Shown here: positions 17,085 to 27,200 of the stretch, piece by piece
Layout of the letters: each line of letters starts with the position of its first letter
Position numbering within the stretch: the first letter of the stretch is position 1
Source: Myxococcales bacterium
GTDB taxonomy: Bacteria; Myxococcota_A; Polyangia; Polyangiales; Houyiibacteriaceae
Reading direction: 5' to 3'
NCBI GenBank assembly: GCA_029861865.1
Contig: JAOTYL010000012.1
Coordinates: forward strand, 83,209-147,208
DNA length: 64,000 nucleotides
Translations under genes and position numbers: made by a program
Notes under the pieces: generated by a model
The model's input: the letters and a program-made list of their open reading frames with translations, nothing else
Told to the model about the DNA's origin: nothing
Database searches by the model: none

Positions 17085-18401
17085 TCAAGCCATCAAGTCG
17101 AAGCGGTCGCAATAGTCTGCAAACCGCTCCCGGATGGCGCCGGGCTCCAAGCCGAATCCCTGCGCCCCGTGAATGTGTCGCGGACTCGCATTTTCACGCT
17201 TCGCGCGGATGAACGCTTGCATCGCAGTACTCGCGTCCTCGCTGAGATCCATCCCGAGCTCGCGGTAAGCCGCAACTACTGTCCCTAGAGGGTCGCGGCT
17301 CAGGTCCGGCGACCGGACGTGGGCGAAACGGTTTGCCGGCAACCGGTCCACCGCAGCCACCGCCGACTCGAGCATCGACATCATGTAGCTCTCGGGAAGC
17401 TCCTGCCCGAGGGCTTTGGCGTCGACATCGCTGCTGAAGACCGAACGCGCATAGCCGTGCAAACTGCAGATCGAGCTCAACGTGTCGACGGGATCGCGAT
17501 GAATGAACACGAAGCGGGCACTTGGGAAGATGTCGACGATGGTGTCGACGAAGAACGTGTGCGTCGGATCTTTGAGTACGAGCCGTTTTCCAAAGGGCCG
17601 ATGATGGTGAATCAACTGAAGCTGTCGGCGGTAGTGTCGATAAGCTATCCGCGAGTCTTGGTGGAGCAACCAATCGACGTAGCCCGAAGCGCGATATTGA
17701 ACGTTGAACTGTAACGTCCGAAAGACGTTGGTGAAGAGAGCCCGGCACTCGTCGGTCTGATGCGCATCCATCGGATGGATCGCCTTGATGTTGGGCGATA
17801 GGATATCGGCCAGCCCTAGTGTAAATGTGAGCTTTCGTTGCCGAGCCTCGGGACCCTCGGCCGTGTGCACCGGGTCGAAGCTCTCCCAATGGGGAAGCGT
17901 CCGGCTATCCGGATCCTGGGCAAGCAACCGATGAAGAAAAGTCGTCCCGCTTCGAAAGAGCCCCAAGACGAAAACAGGCGGCGGAAGCTCGACGCCCTCC
18001 ACGGCTGGATTCTCGCGGAAGGCTTTTTCTACGCGAAGGTGCGTCGTCGCCATACGCGTGCAGTCGATCCGTGCGGCGATTTTGCCGATGAAGTTGAGGG
18101 CGGCGTCCTGATTCAACGACTCGACGAGCGCTCGAAGCGCCGTCTGCGTGTCCGGGGTAGGGTCACCGGCGTCGGGTTGCCGTCGCTGCGCGATTTCCCA
18201 GTACCCGTCGGCGTCGGGTCGTCCGAATGGCTCCCACCGTCCGCCAATTCGGTTCGCTGCGCGTACCCAGCGGGCATGCGACTCGCACGCCTGCGTGAAC
18301 TGGGGAACGCAGATCTCCGGTGTTTTCCGAGCTTGAATCGAAGCGCCAAGCTCGAGATCGAGAGCCACTGGAGGGGGCGGATACGTCGATTGCCGGCCCA
18401 T
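17085..18401 (-). CDS. Sulfotransferase family protein
   Basis: This 438-residue protein resembles the Sulfotransfer_3 family, which transfers sulfate from PAPS. The 5'-phosphosulfate loop is FVLGLFRSGTTFLHRLLA at about residue 147. The 3'-phosphate-binding region is FVFIHRDPVDTLSSI at about 300. An N-terminal region of some 100 residues precedes the catalytic domain. The acceptor is unknown; with a thioesterase, an LLM oxidoreductase and a TauD-like dioxygenase nearby, a lipid or secondary metabolite is a reasonable guess. Start ATG at 18401 gives MGRQSTYPPPP. Confidence 0.82.
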   Translation of the reverse strand: MGRQSTYPPPPVALDLELGASIQARKTPEICVPQFTQACESHARWVRAANRIGGRWEPFGRPDADGYWEIAQRRQPDAGDPTPDTQTALRALVESLNQDAALNFIGKIAARIDCTRMATTHLRVEKAFRENPAVEGVELPPPVFVLGLFRSGTTFLHRLLAQDPDSRTLPHWESFDPVHTAEGPEARQRKLTFTLGLADILSPNIKAIHPMDAHQTDECRALFTNVFRTLQFNVQYRASGYVDWLLHQDSRIAYRHYRRQLQLIHHHRPFGKRLVLKDPTHTFFVDTIVDIFPSARFVFIHRDPVDTLSSICSLHGYARSVFSSDVDAKALGQELPESYMMSMLESAVAAVDRLPANRFAHVRSPDLSRDPLGTVVAAYRELGMDLSEDASTAMQAFIRAKRENASPRHIHGAQGFGLEPGAIRERFADYCDRFDLMA

Positions 18402-18531
18402 GAGGTACCGCTACAAAACCATGATCGAGGCGCCGGACGTAGTTTTCGGCAGGAAATGACCCGGAAATCGGTGTCGTGACAGCTCGAGGAATCGCCAACC
18501 CCCTCTTTGAGCCCTGTGCCGGCTTCCCCGT

Positions 18532-18882
18532 TCAATGAAGCTTTTCCAAATGCGCCTTCAACAGCTGAGCATGGTTGTGAGCTACGGCTTTCGATGCATA
18601 GAGGAACGTCGCCTTTCGTAGACCGATCTGCTTTCGGAGCTCGATCGCGGCGTCCTTGTGCGCCAATAGCTCGCGGTGATACCGCTTCTTGAACTCCGTC
18701 CAGGTTCCGGCATCGCTATGAAACCAGCGGCGAAGCTCGGTCGAAGGTGCGAGGTCTTTGACCCATAGATCGATCTCGGCATCTTCTTTAGAAAGCCCGC
18801 GCGGCCAAAGGCGATCGACCAGAACACGAAGTCCGTCTCCGCGCTCGACTGGATCGTAAACGCGCTTGATCTGCACGTTCAT
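18532..18882 (-). CDS. DUF488 (YeaO-like) family protein
   Basis: This 116-residue protein matches DUF488/YeaO: IKRVYDP at the start, DRLWPRGLSKE, LAPSTELRRWF and a C-terminal segment that fits the family. No biochemical function is established. It begins 9 bp after the TauD-like gene, so the two are very likely co-transcribed. The 130 bp that follow, up to the sulfotransferase start, hold no recognised gene. Confidence 0.88.
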   Translation of the reverse strand: MNVQIKRVYDPVERGDGLRVLVDRLWPRGLSKEDAEIDLWVKDLAPSTELRRWFHSDAGTWTEFKKRYHRELLAHKDAAIELRKQIGLRKATFLYASKAVAHNHAQLLKAHLEKLH

Positions 18883-18891
18883 CGCTGCGCC

Positions 18892-19968
18892 CTAGGCCCA
18901 CGCAACGGCGATCATTCGGGGCCCGAGAAAAGGCAACCGCCCGTGGCCGGTGGAGTCGTTGTCGATCGCGAGGACGTCCCCGTTCTTCCAAGGTGTGATC
19001 ACCAGGTTCTTCCAGATCGCATCCCGAACGGCTTCCATGTCCGAGTCTGGAATGATGGTCCCGTCCCCATAAGTACAATGCATGGGCAGGTCGTCGGAGT
19101 TCCTGAGGCGCCGCTGGGCCACGGTATAAGTCTTCCCAGCGATCCAGGCGAGAAAGCTTCGCAGCGAGGGCCTCAGGAGAAAGATTCGGCGAAGCTCTCC
19201 GTCCCCATTCGAAGTGTGAAAGACAGCAGCGTGATTGAACCAGACCATCTCGCCGGTCCTCGGGTGGGCTTTGGCTGCGGGCTGAAAGCTGAGCAGCTTG
19301 AGTGAGTTGTCTTCGCCCCAAATCGGCGTGAAGTTCTCTCTCGCACACTTCTCCTCGACGATCGCGTGGTCAGTCGTTTGAAACATGTCGGCCCACGGTT
19401 TGAGCTGCGTGAGGTCCCATGGCCTTTGTTTACCCGGCGCCCGATAGTTTCGCACGATCCGAATGCCTCGCCTCTCGAAGCGTTCCCTCACTTCGGGGTC
19501 GAGATCTTTGTAGACATTCCGCATGTCGACCAAGGGCGTCTCGCCACTCCCCGCGGCGGGCTCGGACTTGCACCAAAAGAATACGCTTCGCGGAGGATGG
19601 GCGACGAAGCTCATCTCGTTGTGCTCTGGGATCGGGAACAAGCTTGGGATCTCGCTCGCCGTAAAGACGTAATCGGTGAGGGCATTGCGTGGCGAGAGCC
19701 CGAGGTACTCGCTCTGAAGGCCGTCATCGATCGCGCGCGCGATGCGTTCGAAGTCGTTCGCCTCGGTGACGTCGAAGCCTCGAAAAAGGATCGCCCCATG
19801 TCGAGTGAGCTGGTCGCGGACGTAGTCCGCTTGGCCGGTGAGCCAGGATATCAGCCCCTCGACGCCGGGATTGCCATCGGCATGAATCACCCTTGGGAGC
19901 TCGCCTTGGGATCGGTAGGTGCTCGGCTGGGTCGGCCCCGTCGCCGGTTCGGCCATTTCCATTTTCAT
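18892..19968 (-). CDS. TauD/TfdA-family Fe(II)/2-oxoglutarate dioxygenase
   Basis: This is a protein of 358 residues with the jelly-roll of TauD/SyrP-like oxygenases. The iron ligands are His and Glu in PEHNEMSF at about residue 115 and the distal His in STGHGRLPF near residue 343. The Arg that binds 2-oxoglutarate is probably in the LGPRMIAVA segment that follows. RHGAILFRGFDV at about 57 is a usual N-terminal element of the family. Members hydroxylate small molecules or carrier-bound amino acids in secondary metabolism; the substrate here is unknown. It lies head to head with a Rieske oxygenase gene. Confidence 0.87.
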   Translation of the reverse strand: MKMEMAEPATGPTQPSTYRSQGELPRVIHADGNPGVEGLISWLTGQADYVRDQLTRHGAILFRGFDVTEANDFERIARAIDDGLQSEYLGLSPRNALTDYVFTASEIPSLFPIPEHNEMSFVAHPPRSVFFWCKSEPAAGSGETPLVDMRNVYKDLDPEVRERFERRGIRIVRNYRAPGKQRPWDLTQLKPWADMFQTTDHAIVEEKCARENFTPIWGEDNSLKLLSFQPAAKAHPRTGEMVWFNHAAVFHTSNGDGELRRIFLLRPSLRSFLAWIAGKTYTVAQRRLRNSDDLPMHCTYGDGTIIPDSDMEAVRDAIWKNLVITPWKNGDVLAIDNDSTGHGRLPFLGPRMIAVAWA

Positions 19969-20105
19969 TGCGGTTCGGCCATCTTACCCATCAAACGGGC
20001 CAGTGAAACCCTCTTGTTTTGACCGCGCATCCAAACACCACCAAATACGGGGTGCAGGGAGGTGCGGCATTTGCGCATGCGGCCTTGGGTGTAAGCTCTC
20101 ATTGG

Positions 20106-21254
20106 GTGTCTAGGAATCCCCCGACTTACGATCGCCTTCTTCGAGAGCTCACCGCGGTCTACCAAGGGCGGCTGAAGCCACCTGTCGCAGAGTTCCAGAT
20201 TCCGACGAAGTCCTACACTAACGAGGCGCTTTTCGAAGCGGAACAGCGACTACTGCGTCGGCTTCCCATCGTGGTGGCGCACGTCTCGCAGCTCGCGGCG
20301 CCAGGGGCCTGCCTGGTACACGATGCGCTAGGCACGCCACTCATGATCCTACGCAACCGCGAGGGCAAGCTCCACGCGATGTTCAATGTCTGTCGCCATC
20401 GCGGAACGCGGCTGCTCGAAGACGAAGGGTTCTGCGAAGTCCGAAAGGGCTTCCATTGCCGCTATCACGGCTGGACCTACGACATCGACGGCAAGCTGGT
20501 GAACGTCCCTAAACAAGAGCTCTTCCCCTCGCTAAAGAAGGAAGCGCACAATCTCGTCTCGGTGCCAGTCCAAGAGAGGTTTGGCTTCGTTTGGGTCGTG
20601 GCCACTCCTGGCGACGACTACGACTTCGACTCCTTCCTCGATCCGCTCGAAGCCGACCTGGCACCACTGGAGCTCGAGAACCACGTCGTGTTCCGGCGCG
20701 GCACTGCGACCAGGCGCACCAACTGGAAGATCGTGATGGAAGCCTTCCTCGATGGCTACCATGTCCGCCACCTCCACAAGAGCACGGTCGGCCCGTACTT
20801 CCAAGACCACCAGAGCTTCACCGAAGCTGCTGGTCCGCACGTGCGCTCTATCGTAGGCCGAAGCGGCTTTGCCGAAGCCATCAAGAACGACGCGACCGAA
20901 AACATCCGTGACATCGCGACACCGACCTATGTGTTCTTCCCCAACACGATCTTCGTCGTGCAGCCAGATTTCGTCAGCAGAGCAACTGTCTATCCGCTGT
21001 CGATCGACGAGATTTACTGGGAGCACGATCTGATCATTCCCGAGGCTCCAGGAACCGAAAAGGCGCTGGCACACTGGGAGCTCAACTACGAGCTCATCCA
21101 AAACGGCGTGTTCGACAAAGAGGATCTCTGGGTCTGCGAGCAGATCCAAAAAGGCATAGGGAGCGGAGCCAACGAGTTTCTGACCTGTGGCACCGAGGAA
21201 GCGCCGATCTATTGGTGGCACGAAGAGCTGTCCAAGCGTCTCCGGGCCACGTAG
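20106..21254 (+). CDS. Rieske-type aromatic ring-hydroxylating oxygenase alpha subunit
   Basis: The N-terminal Rieske [2Fe-2S] domain shows CRHRGTRLLED and, about 17 residues later, CRYHGWTYD. The catalytic domain holds the mononuclear iron site in MEAFLDGYHVRHLHKST, with two His after a conserved Asp. Such enzymes add oxygen to, or demethylate, aromatic and quaternary ammonium compounds. No beta subunit or reductase gene lies beside it. The start is unclear: GTG at 20106 gives 382 residues, while a TTG at 20019 would add 29. No Shine-Dalgarno element decides. Its stop is 24 bp from the convergent giant gene. Confidence 0.87.
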   Translation: MSRNPPTYDRLLRELTAVYQGRLKPPVAEFQIPTKSYTNEALFEAEQRLLRRLPIVVAHVSQLAAPGACLVHDALGTPLMILRNREGKLHAMFNVCRHRGTRLLEDEGFCEVRKGFHCRYHGWTYDIDGKLVNVPKQELFPSLKKEAHNLVSVPVQERFGFVWVVATPGDDYDFDSFLDPLEADLAPLELENHVVFRRGTATRRTNWKIVMEAFLDGYHVRHLHKSTVGPYFQDHQSFTEAAGPHVRSIVGRSGFAEAIKNDATENIRDIATPTYVFFPNTIFVVQPDFVSRATVYPLSIDEIYWEHDLIIPEAPGTEKALAHWELNYELIQNGVFDKEDLWVCEQIQKGIGSGANEFLTCGTEEAPIYWWHEELSKRLRAT

Positions 21255-21278
21255 AAAGTCGTCGCTGCGCTACACGGA

Positions 21279-24200
21279 CTAAGGCAACACACAGGCGGGA
21301 AGACAGCCGAGCGGTCCACTGCCGTTGTTGACGCCGTCATCGCAACCCTCGGTTCCTTGGATCAAGGCATCACCGCAGCTCTGGATCGTGAAGCAGAACC
21401 AACACAGCCCCTCGCCACCGGTATTGATGCCGTCGTCACAGATCTCCGGAGCCACGGGCGTGCTGTCGCCACAGGTCGCCGGTCCGATGATACAGCCTGG
21501 GAAACATCCGAGTGGACCGGTGCCGCCTATGTCGTTGACGCCGTCGTCGCATCGCTCGGTGCCTTCGATCACGGCGTCGCCACAGCTCTGAATGAAAGCG
21601 CAGGCCACGCACTGCCCATCACCGCCGTCGTTGAAGCCATCATCGCACGCTTCGGTGCCGTCTGCGGTTCCATCGCCGCACACTTGCAGCTTGTTGCAGC
21701 CGGCCAGACATTCGCCGGGTCCGCCGTCGTTGGTACCGTCGTCGCAAACCTCGGTGCCTTCAGCGATCGCGTTGCCGCAGTTCTGAATGCCGAGACAACC
21801 GGGCAAGCATTCTCCCTGACCACCATCATTGAGCCCGTCGTCGCAGATCTCGGTGCCCTCGACCGCGCCATCACCACAGACCTGGACCAGGCTGCAGCCG
21901 AAGCACTCGTTGTCGCCACCGTCGTTGACCCCGTCGTCGCAGACCTCACTGCCCTCGACCGTTCCGTTACCGCACGCGGCAGGCGGGTTGCAGCCCGGGA
22001 GGCACTGGCGTGGACCCGTGCCATCGTTGACGCCGTCATCGCAAAGCTCGGTGCCCTCGGTGACGTTGTCGCCACAGAACTGAACCTTCAGACACCCACC
22101 GAGGCACTCGCCCTCGCCGCCGTCGTTGGTGCCGTCGTCGCAGACCTCGGTGCCATTCGGCACGCCATCGCCACAAACTTGAATTCCCACGCAGCCGGCC
22201 ACGCACTGACCTGGGCCACCGTCGTTGACGCCATCGTCACAAACCTCGGTCCCTTGGACCAGCGTGTCACCACAGGTCTGCACGCCGGTGCAACCGGGCA
22301 GGCACTCGTTGTTGCCGCCGTCGTTGACCCCGTCGTCGCAAACCTCGGGGGGTTCGGGGATGCCGTCACCACAGCTCGCAGGCGCCGTGCACCCAGGCAA
22401 GCAGTTGAGCGGCCCGGTCCCGTTGTTCACGCCGTCGTCGCAGGCCTCGGTGCCGTTGGTGACCGCGTCACCGCAGCTCTGAATGGCGAAGCATCCGGAG
22501 ACACACTCACCCTCGCCGCCGTCATTGACCCCATCGTCGCAGGCTTCGGTGCCGTTGGTCACGGTGTCACCACAGTTTTGAAGGCCGCCACAGCCGCCAA
22601 GGCACTCGCCCTCGCCGCCGTCATTGGTGCCGTCGTCACAGACCTCTAGGCCCTCGACCACGCTGTCGCCGCACACCGACGGCGGCTGGCAACCCGCAAG
22701 GCAGAGCAACGGTCCGGTGCCGTCGTTCACACCGTCGTCACAGGCCTCGGTGCCCTCGGTGACCGCGTTACCGCAGGTCTGAATGACCGTGCATGCGAAG
22801 CATTCGAGATCGCCGCCGTCGTTGATACCGTCATCGCAGACCTCAGGCGGCTCCGTGACACTGTCGCCGCAGTTTGCTGGTGGGGCGCAACCCGGGAGAC
22901 AGAGGCCGGGCCCGGTGCCGTTGTTCACGCCGTCATCGCAGGCTTCGGTGCCCTCGGTGACCGCATCACCGCAGACCTGGACCCTCGTGCAACCAGCCAG
23001 ACACTCGTTGTCACCGCCGTCATTGGTGCCGTCGTCGCACACCTCGGTCCCATTGGCCACGCCGTCGCCGCAGTTCTGGAGGCTCAGACATCCGGCCACG
23101 CACTCTCCGGCGCCGCCGTCATTGAAGCCATCATCGCAGAATTCCGTGCCCTGCGTGATGTTGTCGCCACAGCTCTGAAGACCAGTGCAGCCCGGGAGAC
23201 ACTCGCCTTCGCCGCCGTCGTTGACGCCGTCGTCGCAGACCTCCGGAACTTCGGGAATCCCATTGCCGCAGTTTGCCGCGGCGGTGCAGCCAGCGAGACA
23301 ACCGAGCGGACCGGTGCCGTCGTTGACACCGTCATCGCACTGCTCCGTACCTTCGGTGATCGCATCACCGCAGCTCTGAATCACGGTGCAGCCGAGGCAC
23401 TCGCCCTCACCGCCGTCATTGGTGCCGTCGTCGCATAGCTCAGTGCCCTCAACCGTGTTGTCACCGCAGGCCTGAATTGTGAGGCAGCCCGGCGCGCACT
23501 GACCCTGACCGCCGTCGTTGGTGCCGTCATCGCACACCTCGGTTCCCTCAGCGACGCTGTCCCCACAGCTCTGGAGCTTCGCGCAGCCGGGCAGGCACTC
23601 GCCTTCATCACCATTGTTGATGCCGTCATCGCAGAGCTCCGGCGGCTCGGCCACGCCATCTCCACACGCCGCTGGCGAAAGGCAGCCCGGCAGGCAACCA
23701 AGGAGGCCCGTGCCATCATTCGTGCCATCGTCGCACTGCTCGGTCCCCTCGGTGACCGCGTCGCCGCAGCTCTGGATCTTCTGGCAGGTCGGAAGGCATT
23801 CGCCCTCACCGCCGTCGTTGGTGCCGTCATCGCAGAGCTCGGTGCCCTCAATGACGTTGTCGCCGCAGGTCTGAATCGTGAGACAGCCCGGCGCGCATTG
23901 TCCCTGACCGCCGTCATTCACCCCATCGTCGCAAAGCTCGGTGCCTTGCGTGAGGCTATCGCCACAGCTCTGAAGGCCGGTACAGCCAGGCAAGCACTCG
24001 GCTTCGCCACCGTCGTTGACGCCATCGTCGCAGACCTCCGGCACCTCGACCACGCCGTTGCCGCACGCTGCGGGCGAAGTGCAGCCGGGGAGACAGCCGA
24101 GGAGGCCCGTGCCATCGTTGGTGCCGTCGTCGCATTGCTCGGTCCCTTCGGTCACCGCGTCGCCACAGCTCTGGATCTTCTGGCAGGTCGGAAGGCATTC

Positions 24201-27200
24201 GCCCTCACCGCCGTCGTTGGTGCCGTCATCGCAGAGCTCGGTGCCCTCGATGACGCCGTCGCCGCAGGTCTGTATCGTGAGACAGCCTGGCGCGCATTGT
24301 CCCTGACCGCCGTCGTTCACCCCATCGTCGCAAAGCTCGGTGCCCTCCGCGATGCTGTCGCCGCAGAACTGGAGCTTCGCGCAGCCCGGAAGGCACTGAC
24401 CCTCATCGCCATTGTTGACGCCGTCATCGCAGAGCTCGGGCGGTTCGACCACGCCGTCGCCGCAAGAGGCCGGCGAAAGGCAGCCTGGGAGGCAACCGAG
24501 GAGGCCCGTGCCATCGTTGGTGCCGTCGTCGCACTGCTCGGTCCCCTCGGTCACCGCGTCACCGCAGCTCTGGATGCCGAAACACGTGGCAAGGCACTCG
24601 CCCTCGCCGCCGTCGTTGATGCCATCATCACAGACCTCGGTACCCTCGATGACACCGTCGCCGCAAGTCTGTATCGAGAGACACCCTGGCGCGCACTGGC
24701 CTGGATCCCCGTTGTTGACGCCATCGTCGCAGAGCTCGGTGCCCTCCGCGATGCTGTCGCCGCAGAACTGGAGCTTCGCGCAGCCCGGAAGGCACTGACC
24801 CTCATCGCCGTTGTTGACGCCGTCATCGCAGAGCTCGGGCGGTTCGACCACGCCGTCGCCGCAAGAAGCCGGCGCCAGGCAACCAGCGAGGCAGCCCAAT
24901 GGGCCGACACCGTTGTTGACGCCGTCGTCGCACTGCTCGGTCCCCTCGGTCACCGCGTCGCCACAGCTCTGAAGCTTCTGACAGGTCGCGAGGCACTCGC
25001 CTTCGCCTCCGTCGTTGATGCCGTCGTCGCAGACCTCGGTGCCCTCAACCACCGCATCGCCGCAGGTCTGGATCGTGAGACACCCTGGCGCGCACTGACC
25101 CTGCCCGCCGTCGTTGACCCCATCGTCGCAAAGCTCGGTGCCTTGGGTGAGGCTATCGCCGCACGATTGGATCCCGACGCAACCGGCCAGGCACTCGCCT
25201 TCGCCTCCGTCGTTGAAACCGTCGTCACAGATTTCGGGGGCTTCGACCACACCGTCGCCGCAGGCTGCCGGCGCGAGACAACCCGGGAGACAACCGAGGA
25301 GACCCGTGCCGTCGTTGACGCCGTCGTCGCACTGCTCGGTACCCTCGGTAACCGCATCGCCGCAGGTCTGGATCGTGAAGCAACCCGGCGCACACTCGCC
25401 TTCGCCACCGTCGTTGAAGCCGTCATCGCAGAGCTCGGTGCCCTCGGCGACGCCGTCGCCGCAGGTCTGAATCGTGAGACACCCTGGCGCGCATTGGCCT
25501 GGGTCCCCGTTGTTGACGCCGTCGTCGCAGAGCTCGGTGCCTTGGCGCAGATTGTCGCCGCAGACCTGGATGCCGACGCAGTTGGCGAGGCACTCGCCTT
25601 CGCCGCCATCGTTGGTGCCATCGTCACAAACCTCCGGCACCTCGACCACGCCGTTGCCGCAAGCGGCCGGTGACAAACATCCCGCCAAACAGCCGAGCGG
25701 ACCGAGGCCATTGTTGACCCCGTCGTCACACTCTTCGGTGCCTTCAGTGACCGCGTCACCGCAAGTCTGAATCGTCACACAACCCGGCGCGCACTCGCCC
25801 TCGCCACCGTCATTGAGGCCGTCGTCGCAAAGCTCTTTGCCCTCGGCAACTCCGTCGCCACAGGTTTCGAAGGTCAGGCAACCTGGGGCACACTGGCCTG
25901 GGTCACCATCGTTGACGCCGTCGTCACAAAGCTCGGTGCCTTGGCGGAGGTTGTCGCCGCAGCTCTGGATGCCGATGCAGCCGGAGAGACACTCGCCTTC
26001 GCCACCGTCGTTGAAACCGTCGTCGCAGGCTTCGGGAACCTCGATCGTGCCGTTGCCACAGCTCGCAGGCGCTAGACAGCCTGCCAGACAACCGAGGGGA
26101 CCGAGGCCGTTGTTGAGGCCGTCGTCGCATTCCTCGGTGCCTTCGGTGACCGCGTCGCCGCAGGTCTGAATCGAAGTACAACCCGGCGCGCACTGGCCCT
26201 CGCCGCCATCGTTGAAGCTGTCGTCGCAAAGCTCCGTGCCTTCGACCACGCCGTCGCCGCAATTCTGGAACGTGAGGCAGCCCGGGGCACATTGTCCGGG
26301 ATCACCATTGTTGACCCCGTCGTCGCAAAGCTCCGTGCCCTCGGTGACGTTGTCGCCGCAGCTCTGCACGTCGAAGCACCCTGGAAGACACTGACCTTCG
26401 TCACCATTGTTCACAGCGTCGTCGCAGAACTCGGTGCCGTTGGTGATGCCGTCACCGCACACCTGAATGGCAAGGCAGCCGGCGGTGCACTGACCGGAAC
26501 CGCCGTCGTTGACGCCGTCGTCGCAGACCTCGGTGCCCTGGGTCAAACTGTCGCCACAGCTCTGGACGAGCAAGCACCCGAGGCACTCGCCTTCGCCACC
26601 GTCGTTGACGCCGTCGTCACAGATCTCGGGAACCTCCACGGTGCCGTTGCCGCAGCTCGCGGGAGAGAGACAACCGGGCAGACACCCGAGTGGACCCGTG
26701 CCGTTGTTGACGCCGTCGTCGCACTCTTCGGTGCCCTGGGTCAAGACGTCGCCGCAGACCTGGAAGCCGACGCAATTGGCGAGGCACTCTCCCTCACCGC
26801 CATCGTTGAACCCGTCATCGCAGAACTCGGTGCCCTCGCTGATCCCGTCGCCGCATGTCTGGACACTCGTGCAAGTCAGGCATTCGAGCTCGCCGCCGTT
26901 GTTGACCCCGTCGTCACAAACCTCGGGCGGCTCGGTGATGCCATCGCCACAGCTCGCGGGGAACAAACAACCTGGAAGACAACCAAGCGTACCAACGCCA
27001 TCGTTCTGCCCGTCGTCGCACTCTTCGGTGCCATCGGTGACCGCGTCGCCGCAAAGCTGGAGCTTGAGGCACCCGGGAAGACATTCGTCCTCGCCACCAT
27101 TGTTCTGACCGTCGTCGCAGACCTCGGTGCCGTCGGTGATGGCGTCACCACAGGCCTGAACCTTCAAACACCCAGGAAGGCACTCGCCCTCGCCACCGTC

